Part shown: positions 16,550 through 26,685 of the stretch, piece by piece
How the letters are laid out: each line of letters opens with the position of its first letter
Position numbering within the stretch: position 1 is the first letter of the stretch
Origin: Caulobacter sp.
Lineage (GTDB): Bacteria > Pseudomonadota > Alphaproteobacteria > Caulobacterales > Caulobacteraceae
Direction of reading: 5' to 3'
DNA: 64,000 nt
Assembly: GCA_030645575.1 (NCBI GenBank)
Contig: JAUSMJ010000081.1
Location: 1 to 64,000, forward strand
Notes under the pieces: generated by a model
The model's database searches: none
What the model was told of the DNA's origin: nothing
Seen by the model: only the letters and a program-made list of their open reading frames with translations
Position numbers and translations under genes: made by a program

Positions 16550-17730
16550 CGTCCGCCCTCCAGCACGCGTGCATAGACCGCCAGCGTCGCCTCGCACATG
16601 GCATCGACCGAATAAAGGCGTCGGGCGCGGATGGCGGCGGTCTGGCCCATCTTCAGCCGCTGCTCGCCGCCGACCGTGATGGCGGTGGTCATGGCCCGCG
16701 CCCAGGCGTCGATGTCGCCCGGCGGAACGCGCCAGCCGGTCTCGCCCTCGACCACCGTCTCGCGGGCGCCGCCATGGTCGGAGACGATCACCGGCCGTTC
16801 CATGATCTGCGGCTCGACGGCGGCGCGGCCGAACGACTCGGGCTTGAGCGTGGGCAGCAGCGCCACATCGGCCAGGCGGAAGGCGGCCGGCATGTCGTCG
16901 CAATGACCGACCACCCTGACCACGTCGGTCAGGCCGGCGTCGGCGATGGCCGTGAGAATCTCCTGCCGGAACTCGGTGCGGCCCTGGTCGTCGCCGGCGA
17001 AGACGATGACGAAGTCCTCGCGGCCGGCGGCCTTCATCCGGGCGGCGGCGGCGATGATCGACAGGTGGCCCTTGATACGGGTCAGCCGGCCGCCGAGCAC
17101 GAACACCACCTTTGACCCGCGCTTTGGCAGGCCCCAGACCTTGCGAAGGGCCTCGACGCGCGCCGCGGGAACCTTGCGCGGGTCGAACCGGGTCAGATCG
17201 ACGCCCCGCGGGATGGTGATGATCCGCGCCGGGTCCAGGTGATGCTCGGCCAGCACATGGTCGCGCGTGTAGTCGGAGTTGGCGATGACCAGGTCGCCGC
17301 GCGTCATCACCGCATTGTACCAGCGCTTGAGGCTGTTATGGGCGTTGTAGACCCCGTGATAGGTGGCGATGAACGGCACGCCCGTGGCGTGGGCCGCCCA
17401 CAGGGCGCTGAAGGCCGGCGCGCGCGAGCGGGCGTGCACCAGGCTGACCTTCTCGGTGCGGATCAGGTCGATCAGCCGGGCGGCGTTGCCCAGCATGACC
17501 AGCGGGTTCTTCGACTGCACGGGCATCTGGACCAGCCGGCCGCCGTCGGAGACCAGGCGCGAGGTCATCCGCCCGCCGCGCGAGGCGACCAGCGCCTTGC
17601 CGCCCGCGGCGATCACCGCCTGGGCCACGTCGATGGTCGTCTGCTCGGCCCCGCCCGTCTCGAGTTCGGGCGTCACCTGCAGCAGCGTGAAATGGGCGGG
17701 GAGTTTGGTCACGGTATGGACATAACGCAT
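16546..17730 (-). CDS. Glycosyltransferase family 4
   Basis: This is a 394-residue GT-B retaining glycosyltransferase. The N-domain opens 'FTLLQVTPELETGGAEQTTI', with the G-G-A-E motif of GT4 enzymes. The C-domain has the EX7E region 'ESFGRAAVEPQIMERPVIVS' and 'DHGGARETVVEGETGWRVPP'. The start is taken at ATG 17730; the open frame upstream runs only through a REP-like repeat and is not coding. It is coupled to the GT9 gene by a GTGA overlap. Probably cytoplasmic, acting on lipid-linked or LPS-core acceptors. Confidence 0.92.
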   Translation of the reverse strand: MRYVHTVTKLPAHFTLLQVTPELETGGAEQTTIDVAQAVIAAGGKALVASRGGRMTSRLVSDGGRLVQMPVQSKNPLVMLGNAARLIDLIRTEKVSLVHARSRAPAFSALWAAHATGVPFIATYHGVYNAHNSLKRWYNAVMTRGDLVIANSDYTRDHVLAEHHLDPARIITIPRGVDLTRFDPRKVPAARVEALRKVWGLPKRGSKVVFVLGGRLTRIKGHLSIIAAAARMKAAGREDFVIVFAGDDQGRTEFRQEILTAIADAGLTDVVRVVGHCDDMPAAFRLADVALLPTLKPESFGRAAVEPQIMERPVIVSDHGGARETVVEGETGWRVPPGDIDAWARAMTTAITVGGEQRLKMGQTAAIRARRLYSVDAMCEATLAVYARVLEGGR

Positions 17731-17762
17731 CAACCCCGGACAAACACCCCCGTCCACGCACC

Positions 17763-17858
17763 CCGTCATGGCCCGACTTGTTCGGGCCACCCATGCGTGG
17801 TGAATCAGCCGGAGAAGACTGTGTTCTTGGGTGGCCCGGACAAGCCGGGCCATGACGG
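17763..17858. repeat. Inverted REP-like element
   Basis: The left arm CCGTCATGGCCCGACTTG...CGGGCCACCCA is matched by a right arm TGGGTGGCCCGG...GGGCCATGACGG about 34 nt further on, with few differences. Each arm is itself palindromic (GGCCCG...CGGGCC). It separates the divergent GT4 and hydrolase genes. Confidence 0.75.
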
Positions 17859-17867
17859 TGGTTTGAG

Positions 17868-18614
17868 ATGAGCGAAGAGATCGGCCGCCTTGATCGGGGC
17901 GACGGCGAGCGCATCGCCTGGCGGCGCGTGGCGGGACGCGGACCCACTGTCGTCTGGCTGGGCGGGTTCATGTCCGACATGACCGGGACCAAGGCCCAGG
18001 CGCTGGCGGACTGGGCGATGGCGGAGGGCCGGGCCTTTCTGCGCTTCGACTACCTCGGCCACGGCCAGTCGAGCGGCGCCTTCCGGGATGGCACGATCAC
18101 CCGCTGGCGGGCCGACGCCCTGGCGGCCATCGCGGCCTTGACGGAAGGCCCGCTGGTGCTGGTCGGCTCCTCGATGGGCGGCTGGATCAGCTGTCTGGTC
18201 GCGGCCGAGATCCCCGAGCGGCTGCGGGCGATGGTGCTGATCGCCCCGGCCGCCGACTTCACCGAGGCGCTGATGAAGCCCGGCCTGCCGCCCGAGGCCC
18301 TGGCGGCGATCGAGCGGGACGGCGAGTGGATCCGGCCGTCGGCCTATGAGCCCACGGGCTATCCGATCACCCGACGCCTGCTCGAGGACGGCGCCCGCTG
18401 GACGATCCTCGGCGGCCCGGTTCCGGTCGATGTCCCCGTGCGCATCCTGCAGGGCCGCGAGGACCCAGACGTCCCCTGGACGCATGCGCTGGAACTGGCG
18501 GGCGCGATCAGGAGCGAAGACGTGGTCTTCACCCTGATCAAGGACGGCGATCACCGGCTGAGCCGCGACCAGGACATCGCGCGGCTGGTGGCGACGGTGG
18601 CGGAGGTGGGCTGA
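17868..18614 (+). CDS. Alpha/beta hydrolase (ABHD10/PPT-like)
   Basis: This 248-residue enzyme has the oxyanion region 'VVWLGGFMSDMTGTKA', nucleophile elbow 'VGSSMGGW' (Ser about residue 103), acid 'LQGREDPDVPW' and catalytic His 'DGDHRLSRDQD'. The pattern matches the ABHD10-like acyl-protein or palmitoyl thioesterase group that is common in alphaproteobacteria. It is cytoplasmic, with no signal peptide. It is a single gene, divergent from the GT4 across a REP-like repeat. The substrate is uncertain. Confidence 0.87.
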   Translation: MSEEIGRLDRGDGERIAWRRVAGRGPTVVWLGGFMSDMTGTKAQALADWAMAEGRAFLRFDYLGHGQSSGAFRDGTITRWRADALAAIAALTEGPLVLVGSSMGGWISCLVAAEIPERLRAMVLIAPAADFTEALMKPGLPPEALAAIERDGEWIRPSAYEPTGYPITRRLLEDGARWTILGGPVPVDVPVRILQGREDPDVPWTHALELAGAIRSEDVVFTLIKDGDHRLSRDQDIARLVATVAEVG

Positions 18615-18650
18615 ACGCCCTCCCCTCCTCAGGGAAGATCAAGGTGCTGA

Positions 18651-19514
18651 CTACCCCCAGAACGCCCCGACGCGTTCGGCTTCCGCCTTGCCTTGAGCAT
18701 AGCCCGCCCGGGCGATGTCGGCGCGGCGGGAGCCGTCCATCAGGTTGGGGCCGAAGACTTCGCCCGAGGCGGCGTCGGGAATGATCAGCGCGGTGTCTCG
18801 GCCGGCATCATGCAGCCTGGCGCGCTCGGCCTCGATGCCGCCGAGCATGAAGGGCGCGAAGGCCGGCGGGACGACGGCGATGATCAGCACGCGGTCATGC
18901 TCATGCGCCACGTCGGCGTTTGTCCCCGAGCGCATGCCGCCGTCGATATAGCGACGCCCCTCGATGGTGATCGGTGGGAAGATGCCCGGCACCGAACAGG
19001 ACGAGGCCACGGCCCGGGCCAGCGGCGCGGCGGTCTGGTCACTCCAGACCACAAAGTCTCCGGTCTCCGCATCGACGGCGGTGCAGCCGTAGCCGGCGGG
19101 CCAGGGATGCTGGCTCTCGGCCAGTGGGCCAAAACCGGCGATGAACACCTCTTCGCTGACCGTCTTCGACTCCAGCGCCAGCCTGCCCAGCTCGATCCGC
19201 AGCGCCACCGGAGCGTGCTCGTTGGGCGGCTTGCGCATCAACAGCCCCATCAGGGCGGAGAGATCCGGCGCCGGCCGGGGCGGGCCGCCGGTCTCCTTCA
19301 GCAGGCTGGCGTAGGCCAGTTCGCTCTCGAACATCGCCGCCGGGTCGCGACGCAGGGCCAGGTTGGCCCCGACGAATGATCCCGCCGAGGTGCCGAGAAT
19401 CCAGTCGGCCTGGTGAACCGCGACGCCACCTTCCCCAAGGCCGGCGATCAGCCCGGTCTCCCAGGCGATGCCCACCGGCCCGCCGCCACCCAGAACCAGA
19501 GCGCGAGTCGTCAT
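18651..19514 (-). CDS. Patatin-like phospholipase/acyl hydrolase
   Basis: This 287-residue lipid acyl hydrolase has a Ser-Asp dyad. 'LVLGGGGPVGIAWETGL' supplies the oxyanion loop, 'LGTSAGSFVGANLA' the GxSxG nucleophile (Ser about residue 46), and 'YIDGGMRSGTNAD' the DGG aspartate. Length and motif order match bacterial patatins. No secretion signal is seen, so an intracellular or effector-like role is open. Its ATG overlaps the stop of the epimerase gene (ATGA), placing it in a two-gene operon. Confidence 0.92.
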   Translation of the reverse strand: MTTRALVLGGGGPVGIAWETGLIAGLGEGGVAVHQADWILGTSAGSFVGANLALRRDPAAMFESELAYASLLKETGGPPRPAPDLSALMGLLMRKPPNEHAPVALRIELGRLALESKTVSEEVFIAGFGPLAESQHPWPAGYGCTAVDAETGDFVVWSDQTAAPLARAVASSCSVPGIFPPITIEGRRYIDGGMRSGTNADVAHEHDRVLIIAVVPPAFAPFMLGGIEAERARLHDAGRDTALIIPDAASGEVFGPNLMDGSRRADIARAGYAQGKAEAERVGAFWG

Positions 19515-20389
19515 GGTCGGTCTTCTCCGGACTCCGCGGCCAGCACCGCCGTCAGACCCTCACGATAGGTCGGATAGGCCGGGCGCCAACCCAGTTCGGC
19601 CTTGGCCAGGCTGTTGGAGACCCGCTTGTTCTCGCTCCAGAAGCGCCGGGCCGCGTCGGTCAGGTTGGCGTCCTCGAACGCGACCAGGGGCGGCGGCTCG
19701 CGGCCCAGCAGCCGGGCGGCGAAGGCGTTGACCGCGTGTGAGGGGGCCGGCTCGTCGTCGCACAGATTGTAGCTGGCCCCGGCGCGCGGCCGGGCGATCG
19801 AGGCGGCGAGACCCACGGCGAGATCATCGACATGGATGCGGCTGAACACCTGGCCCGGCTTGACGATGCCGTGGGCCGTCCCGTCGCGGACCCGGTCGAG
19901 CGCCGAGCGGCCGGGGCCATAGATGCCCGGCAGGCGGAAGGCGGTGACGGTCAGGCCCATGCCCCGGCCGACCTGGCGCCAGTCGCGTTCGGCCGAAACG
20001 CGGCGGGCGCTCTCGATCGACCGGGCGCTGAGCGGCCCGGCCTCGAACACCCAGCGCCCCTCGCGGTCGCCATAGACGCCGGTGGTCGACAGGTAGCCGA
20101 TCCAGTCGGGAAAGGCGTTGGCCTCGGCCAGGGCCGGGATCAGGGTGTTCAGCCCCGGACAGCCGGCCTCGGTCGGCGGGGCGGTGATCAGGATGGCGGT
20201 GGCCGTCTTCAGCGCCTGGACCAGGCCCGGCCGGTCGGCGACATCGACGGTCGCGACGCCGTGGGCGAGAGCCTTGGCGGCGGTCGCCTCGGACCGCACG
20301 ACGGCCGTCACGGTCCAGCCGTCGGCCATCATCCGCCGGGCCAGCGCCGGGCCGGTGAAACCGTAGCCGAAGACGAGGAGATGGTTCAA
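19511..20389 (-). CDS. NAD-dependent epimerase/reductase (YeeZ-like extended SDR)
   Basis: This 292-residue Rossmann protein opens with 'LLVFGYGFTGPALARRMMAD', a GxGxxG-like nucleotide-binding motif. Later come 'YLSTTGVYGDREGRWVFE' and 'VTAFRLPGIYGPGRSALDRV', typical of YeeZ-type SDR proteins. The active-site Tyr/Lys pair is weak, as in that family. The TTG at 20389 is favoured because GGGAGAGGG lies just upstream; an alternative TTG lies at 20404 inside a REP-like repeat. It is coupled to the patatin gene. The reaction is unknown. Confidence 0.85.
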   Translation of the reverse strand: MNHLLVFGYGFTGPALARRMMADGWTVTAVVRSEATAAKALAHGVATVDVADRPGLVQALKTATAILITAPPTEAGCPGLNTLIPALAEANAFPDWIGYLSTTGVYGDREGRWVFEAGPLSARSIESARRVSAERDWRQVGRGMGLTVTAFRLPGIYGPGRSALDRVRDGTAHGIVKPGQVFSRIHVDDLAVGLAASIARPRAGASYNLCDDEPAPSHAVNAFAARLLGREPPPLVAFEDANLTDAARRFWSENKRVSNSLAKAELGWRPAYPTYREGLTAVLAAESGEDRP

Positions 20390-20391
20390 AG

Positions 20392-20552
20392 CGCCCTCTC
20401 CCAACGGGAGAGGGAGGGGCCCGTCGCGTAGCGATGGGAGGGTGAGGGGTTACGGAGCGGGCCGGACAAACCGTACACCCTCAACCTCCCACCCTGCGTC
20501 GCCAGGGCGCCGCATGGCGGGCCCCTCCTTCTCCCCATGGGAGAAGGAACCC
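20392..20552. repeat. Pair of facing REP-like units
   Basis: The first unit contains CCCTCTCCC...GGGAGAGGGAGGGGCCCG and GATGGGAGGGTGAGGG. The second, in the opposite direction, contains CCCTCAACCTCCCACCCT and GGCGGGCCCCTCCTTCTCCC. This is a common alphaproteobacterial intergenic palindrome family. It occupies the spacer between galU and the epimerase and may end the galU transcript. Confidence 0.75.
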
Positions 20553-20555
20553 TCG

Positions 20556-21422
20556 TCACAGCAGCGCCGTGATCGCCGCCCGGGCCGCGTCGGCAAGGTC
20601 GGGGCGCTTGAGGGCGAAGGCCACGTTGGCGCGCAGCAGGCCGATCTTGTCGCCGCAGTCGTAGGTGACGCCGTCGTATTCCAGCGCGTGGAAGCTCTCG
20701 ACCGCCATCAGCCGGGCCATGGCGTCGGTCAGCTGGATCTCCCCGCCAGCGCCCTTCTGCTGGGCGGCCAGCAGCTTGAAGATCTCGGGCTGCAGGATAT
20801 AGCGGCCGGAGATGAACAGGTTGGAGGGCTCGGTTCCCGGAGCGGGTTTCTCGACCATGCCGGTCATGCGGTTGAGCCGGCCTTCGTGGCCGTCCAGCGC
20901 GACGATGCCATATTTGTGCGCCTCGCCCGGCGGGCATTGCTCGACCACGACGATGTTGCCGCCGACCTGGTTGTAGGCATCGACCGCCTGTTTCATCGCC
21001 GGGACCTTCGCGTCCATCAGCATGTCCGGCAGCATGACCGCGAACGGCTCGTCGCCGATCACGTCGCGCGCGCACCAGACGGCGTGGCCAAGGCCCAGCG
21101 GGGCCATCTGGCGCACGAAGCTCATCTCGCCGGGGGTCGCCAGCTCGGCATGCAGGTCGGCCAGGATATCGAGCTTGCCCTTGGCCCCCAGCTGGGCCTC
21201 AAGCTCTGGATGGTGATCGAAATAGTCCTCGATCGCCTCCTTGCCGCGGCCGGTGACGAACACGAAATGCTCGATCCCGGCGGCCCGGCCCTCGGCCACG
21301 ATGTAGCTGAGGATCGGCCGATCGACGACGTTGAGCATCTCCTTGGGCGTGTTCTTGGCGCCGGGGAGAACGCGGGTGCCCAGGCCCGCGACGGGCAGGA
21401 CGGCTTTGCGGACAGGTCTCAT
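20556..21422 (-). CDS. galU: UTP--glucose-1-phosphate uridylyltransferase
   Basis: This 288-residue enzyme makes UDP-glucose for LPS and polysaccharide. The signature 'AVLPVAGLGTRVLPGAKNTP' followed by 'KEMLNVVDRP' is diagnostic. 'AHKYGIVALDGHEGRLNRMT' and 'MVEKPAPGTEPSNLFISGRY' are the central and metal-site regions. ATG 21422 gives the standard N-terminus. UDP-glucose is also the usual precursor for UDP-sugar dehydrogenases such as that at 32.7 kb, although that enzyme looks specific for a HexNAc. Confidence 0.97.
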   Translation of the reverse strand: MRPVRKAVLPVAGLGTRVLPGAKNTPKEMLNVVDRPILSYIVAEGRAAGIEHFVFVTGRGKEAIEDYFDHHPELEAQLGAKGKLDILADLHAELATPGEMSFVRQMAPLGLGHAVWCARDVIGDEPFAVMLPDMLMDAKVPAMKQAVDAYNQVGGNIVVVEQCPPGEAHKYGIVALDGHEGRLNRMTGMVEKPAPGTEPSNLFISGRYILQPEIFKLLAAQQKGAGGEIQLTDAMARLMAVESFHALEYDGVTYDCGDKIGLLRANVAFALKRPDLADAARAAITALL

Positions 21423-21487
21423 GGGTGCGGGAGTATCCGAGCGTGGCGGCGAAATCCAGAGAGGGCCGGTTGGCAATTCGGGCAATT

Positions 21488-21573
21488 CAATTCGGTGACA
21501 GTTTACGAATTCGCATCTCGACCCTGAACGCGACCGGGCCGGCTGGGCGAATTCGTAAACTGTCACCGAATTG
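21488..21573. repeat. 27-bp perfect inverted repeat between galU and glmS
   Basis: Positions 21488-21514 and 21547-21573 are perfect reverse complements over 27 bases around a 32-nt spacer. The arms contain AATTCGGTGACAGTTTACG. The element fills most of the galU-glmS spacer. A related imperfect palindrome with GTCACCGAATT lies near 32672, so this is probably a dispersed repeat rather than a gene-specific site. It could act as a terminator or mRNA-end hairpin for glmS. Confidence 0.8.
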
Positions 21574-21591
21574 CCGAATTGCTTCGCGGGG

Positions 21592-23412
<1,821 letters not shown>

Positions 23413-23551
23413 GCTGGTTTCGCCGTTTCCGTCCGAAGAGATATGAAGTCAGGGGAATTTTTATCGTGTCGGCGTTTAACATCGGCTGACCTGCGGGCCG
23501 CATAAAACAGCGTTGCAGACTATTGCGGCCCAGGAGCCCCGGGGACTTTCC

Positions 23552-24904
23552 ATGAGCAAGCGAACCTATTTCGGCACCGACGGCATCCGCGGGCAGGCCA
23601 ACAGCCATCCGATGACGGCCGAGGTCGCCCTGCGCGTGGGCCTGGCCGCCGGCAAGCTGTTCCGCCGCGATCACGGCCGACGCCATCTGGTGGTCATCGG
23701 CAAGGACACCCGCCTGTCGGGCTACATGATCGAACCGGCCCTGGTCGCGGGCTTCACCAGCATGGGCATGGACGTGCGCCTGTTCGGCCCGCTGCCGACG
23801 CCGGGGGTGGCCATGATGACCCGCTCGATGCGCGCGGACCTGGGCGTGATGATCAGCGCCTCGCACAACGCCTATACCGACAACGGTATCAAGCTGTTTG
23901 GTCCAGACGGCTATAAACTGTCGGACAAGCGCGAGTTGGAGATCGAGGCCCATATGGACGAGGGCCTGCAGGAGGGCCTGGTCGCTCCGGCCAATCTGGG
24001 CCGCGTGCGCCGCATCGACGATGCCCAGGCCCGCTACGTCGAGATCGCCAAGGCCACCTTCCCCCGCCAGCTGAGCCTCAATGGCCTGCGCGTGGTCATC
24101 GATTGCGCCAATGGCGCCGCCTACAAGGTCGCGCCGGAAGTGCTCTACGAGCTGGGCGCCGAGGTCATCAAGGTCGGCGTCGATCCCAACGGCTGCAACA
24201 TCAACGCCGACTGCGGTTCGACCCATCCGGCCGCCATGGTCGATGCGGTGCGCGAGTTTCGCGCCGATGTCGGCATCGCGGTCGACGGCGACGCCGACCG
24301 GGTGGCGATCTGCGATGAAAAGGGCCAGGTGGTCGACGGCGACCAGATCATGGCCATCGTCGCCGGCGCCTGGGCGGCCGAGGACCGGCTGAGCGGCGGC
24401 GGCATCGTCGCCACGGTGATGTCCAACCTGGGCCTGGAGCGGTTCATGGCCGCCAAGGGGCTGAAGCTCGAACGCACCCCCGTCGGCGACCGCTATGTCA
24501 TGGAGCGCATGCGCTCGGGCGGCTTCAACCTCGGCGGCGAGCAGTCGGGCCACGTGATCCTGTCGGACTATTCGACCACCGGCGACGGCCTGATGGCGGC
24601 GCTGCAGGTGCTGGCCGTGCTGGTCCAGTCCGGCAAGCCGATGAGCGCGCTCGCCCGCCAGTTCGACCCGGTGCCGCAGCGCATGGAGAACGTCCGCTTC
24701 GCCAAGGGCGGCAAGCCGCTCGACAGCGACAAGGTCAAGGCGGCCATCGCCGACGCGGAGGTCAAGCTGAACGGCTCGGGCCGGGTGCTGGTCCGCGCGT
24801 CTGGAACCGAACCGCTCATACGCGTCATGGCCGAAGGCGACGACGAGGCCCTGGTCGCCGCCCTGGTCAGCGAGATCGCCGGCGCGGTGAAGGCGGCGGC
24901 GTAG
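23552..24904 (+). CDS. glmM: Phosphoglucosamine mutase
   Basis: This 450-residue enzyme converts glucosamine-6-phosphate to the 1-phosphate, directly after GlmS. Landmarks are '[12 protein letters not shown]' at the N-terminus, the phosphoserine loop '[20 protein letters not shown]', the metal loop '[15 protein letters not shown]', the sugar loop '[14 protein letters not shown]' and the phosphate loop '[12 protein letters not shown]'. ATG 23552 follows GGGGAC. Convergent with the VapC-like toxin gene 3 nt beyond its stop. Confidence 0.98.
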   Translation: MSKRTYFGTDGIRGQANSHPMTAEVALRVGLAAGKLFRRDHGRRHLVVIGKDTRLSGYMIEPALVAGFTSMGMDVRLFGPLPTPGVAMMTRSMRADLGVMISASHNAYTDNGIKLFGPDGYKLSDKRELEIEAHMDEGLQEGLVAPANLGRVRRIDDAQARYVEIAKATFPRQLSLNGLRVVIDCANGAAYKVAPEVLYELGAEVIKVGVDPNGCNINADCGSTHPAAMVDAVREFRADVGIAVDGDADRVAICDEKGQVVDGDQIMAIVAGAWAAEDRLSGGGIVATVMSNLGLERFMAAKGLKLERTPVGDRYVMERMRSGGFNLGGEQSGHVILSDYSTTGDGLMAALQVLAVLVQSGKPMSALARQFDPVPQRMENVRFAKGGKPLDSDKVKAAIADAEVKLNGSGRVLVRASGTEPLIRVMAEGDDEALVAALVSEIAGAVKAAA

Positions 24905-24907
24905 GGG

Positions 24908-25312
24908 TCACCCGTCGAACGGATTCTCGACCTTCAGCCCGAGCGCTTCGAAATCGCGCACGTTGCGGGTGGCGACGGTGAGGCCGTGAACCGTCGCTGT
25001 GGCCGCGATCATCGCGTCCATGGTCAGTGCCGGGGATCGACCACTCATGAGTTTGGCCCACTGTCGAAAGATGGCGCCGTCAGCGGCAAGAATGCGGTCG
25101 TCGTCGGCGAAGGTGTCCAGCCAGGCCTCTATCTCGACGGCCTTTGCGGGATTGGCGCGTCGAGAGCGTTCAATGCCGACCTGGATTTCGCCGATCGTCG
25201 CCGCCGCGATGAACAGGTCCACCTGCTCGTGGCGGTTCATCCACGCTAGCATGCCGCCATGCGGTCGCGCCTTGCGCATCTCCGAGACGACGTTGGTGTC
25301 CAGCAACCACAC
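24908..25312 (-). CDS. VapC-like PIN-domain toxin
   Basis: This 134-residue PIN ribonuclease is a predicted tRNA/rRNA-cleaving toxin. All four acidic residues are visible: Asp in 'WLLDTNVVSEMRKA', Glu in 'TIGEIQVGIERSR', Asp in 'LTMDAMIAATATVHG', and Asp in 'TRNVRDFEALGL'. It follows its antitoxin gene by 5 nt. The pair lies between glmM and a YCII gene, a typical accessory insertion between housekeeping genes. Nothing suggests inactivation. Confidence 0.93.
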   Translation of the reverse strand: MWLLDTNVVSEMRKARPHGGMLAWMNRHEQVDLFIAAATIGEIQVGIERSRRANPAKAVEIEAWLDTFADDDRILAADGAIFRQWAKLMSGRSPALTMDAMIAATATVHGLTVATRNVRDFEALGLKVENPFDG

Positions 25313-25317
25313 GGGGG

Positions 25318-25575
25318 TCAGTCGTCCAGATCGACAGGCCGGGGAGTCAGGGTCGGGCGGGGTTCGAGCTCAAGATCAAACCGCGGCCCGTCGCCGAGCA
25401 GAATGTCCTTCAGCGAAGGCCGGGCGCTCTTCTGTAGGCGCTTCCACTCCTCGACAGGCACCAGCACGGCCGCGTCCTGGCCGCGCAGGGTGACCATCTG
25501 CGGGCCGTCGCTGAGGCTGGCGCGCAGCAGTTCGCTGAACCGCGCCTTGGCGTCCTGAACAGGCCAGTGCTTCAT
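25318..25575 (-). CDS. Phd/YefM-family antitoxin
   Basis: This 85-residue antitoxin begins 'MKHWPVQDAKARFSELLRAS', the Phd/YefM DNA-binding fold, and continues 'GPQMVTLRGQDAAVLVPVEEW'. The C-terminal 'LEPRPTLTPRPVDLDD' is the flexible toxin-neutralising tail. The start at 25575 gives a GGGAG ribosome site at normal spacing; the in-frame ATG at 25581 would leave none. The ribosome site lies inside the palindromic operator, so repressor binding and translation overlap. Confidence 0.92.
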   Translation of the reverse strand: MKHWPVQDAKARFSELLRASLSDGPQMVTLRGQDAAVLVPVEEWKRLQKSARPSLKDILLGDGPRFDLELEPRPTLTPRPVDLDD

Positions 25576-25581
25576 GATCAT

Positions 25582-25613
25582 CTCCCTGACTAGTCAGTAG
25601 ACTAGTCAGGGAG
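25582..25613. promoter_or_regulatory. Toxin-antitoxin operator (double palindrome)
   Basis: CTCCCTGACTAGTC and GACTAGTCAGGGAG are perfect 14-bp inverted arms around AGTA. Each arm also contains the 10-bp palindrome TGACTAGTCA, or most of it, so two dimer sites are stacked. It lies 6 nt before the antitoxin start. This is the expected architecture for cooperative Phd-type autorepression. Confidence 0.75.
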
Positions 25614-25647
25614 ATGCCATTCGGCAAGACGACACCACGCCCGAACG

Positions 25648-25989
25648 TCAGCGTCCCGGGATAGGCATGCACTCCATCACTTCCACCGAATCGCCGGGAA
25701 AGATCGTGAAATGCGGGTGGCCCTCGAACAGGGCCGCCGCCGCCTCGTGCGTTTCCGCCCGGACGATGACGTAGCCGGTGACGGCGTTGCGCATGCCCGC
25801 CACGCCGTCCGCCGAGGCCTTCAAGGTCTTGCCGAGCGGGCCGCCGGTATCGACGATCACGTCGGCGTGCCGTGCCATCCACCCGTGCCAGGCCGCCATG
25901 CCGGCGGCGATGGTCTCTTCGCCGAGGTCGGCCGGCGACGTCGCGTCGGGCGACATCGATCCCATGTACAGGGCCAGAAACGTCTTCAT
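25648..25989 (-). CDS. YCII-related domain protein
   Basis: This 113-residue protein has the YCII/DGPF fold: N-terminal 'FLALYMGS', central 'GGPLGKTLKASADG', then 'VTGYVIVRAETHEAAAALFE' and 'HPHFTIFPGDSVEVMECMPI', the usual final strand pattern. The start at 25989 has AAGGAGA upstream. Such proteins are often found near sigma factors or transporters, but the function here is unknown. It stands alone, 41 nt after the GST gene. Confidence 0.88.
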   Translation of the reverse strand: MKTFLALYMGSMSPDATSPADLGEETIAAGMAAWHGWMARHADVIVDTGGPLGKTLKASADGVAGMRNAVTGYVIVRAETHEAAAALFEGHPHFTIFPGDSVEVMECMPIPGR

Positions 25990-26030
25990 GCTGTCTCCTT
26001 GTGAATTGAATGGCGACGGCTCGTCGCCTG

Positions 26031-26681
26031 TCACGCTGGCGCGTTCTCGCGGAACGTCGCCAGCTGGTCGTCCATCGCCTTGCGGAACGCCGGCCGGGCC
26101 TCGCCGCGGGCGAGGTAGGCGTCGAGATTGGGAAAATCCTTCAGGATGCCGCAGGCCGCCAGCTCGCGCAGCACGGTGACCATGATGATGTCCGCGGCGG
26201 TGAACCGGCCCTCAAGCCAGTCCTTGTCGCCCAGCCATTTGCCGAGCGACGTCAGCCGCTTTTCCAGTATGGCTGTCGCCACCGGGCGGTAGCCCTCCAC
26301 CCAGGGCTGGCCGGCGTGGAAGGAATCGAGCGTCGCCACGTTCACCGAAAAGGGCTCGATGGAGTTCAGGCCGGCGATGACCCAGGTGGTCACCCGGGCC
26401 CGGCCCGCCGGATCCTTCGGCGCGAGCGCCTCCGACTTTTCCGCCAGATGGACCAGGATCGCCCCCGACTCGAAGATCTCGACCTCTTCGTCGCGGTACG
26501 CCGGCGCCTGGCCGAACGGCTGCCATTGGCGATAGCCGTCACTGTCGGTGACACCCGGCGCCAGCAGTACCACATCATAGGGCAGGCCGGCTTCTTCGAG
26601 CGCCCAGCGGATGCGCAGGTCCCGGACGAAGCCCTGGGCGAAGGGCGGCACCCACGGAAACGCGGTGACGGTGGCGGTCAT
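26031..26681 (-). CDS. Glutathione S-transferase family protein
   Basis: This 216-residue protein has an N-terminal thioredoxin-like domain with 'VRDLRIRWALEEAGLPYDVV', cis-Pro region 'PFGQAPAYRDEEVEIFESGA' (the E-S pair binds the glutathione gamma-Glu), and an all-helical C-domain with 'FTAADIIMVTVLREL'. Start at 26681. It is 4 nt after the stop of a MarR-family gene and is probably co-transcribed with it under a palindromic operator. A detoxification role is inferred. Confidence 0.92.
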   Translation of the reverse strand: MTATVTAFPWVPPFAQGFVRDLRIRWALEEAGLPYDVVLLAPGVTDSDGYRQWQPFGQAPAYRDEEVEIFESGAILVHLAEKSEALAPKDPAGRARVTTWVIAGLNSIEPFSVNVATLDSFHAGQPWVEGYRPVATAILEKRLTSLGKWLGDKDWLEGRFTAADIIMVTVLRELAACGILKDFPNLDAYLARGEARPAFRKAMDDQLATFRENAPA

Positions 26682-26685
26682 GGGC

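Noticed and set aside
17735-17853. Upstream extension of the GT4 reading frame to 17853
   Set aside because: The extra 41 codons read through the REP-like inverted repeat; similar peptides appear wherever this repeat is translated.
23413-23551. glmS ribozyme or riboswitch upstream of glmS
   Set aside because: The glmS ribozyme is essentially a Gram-positive element, and the 139-nt spacer shows no matching core. It is simply a divergent promoter region.
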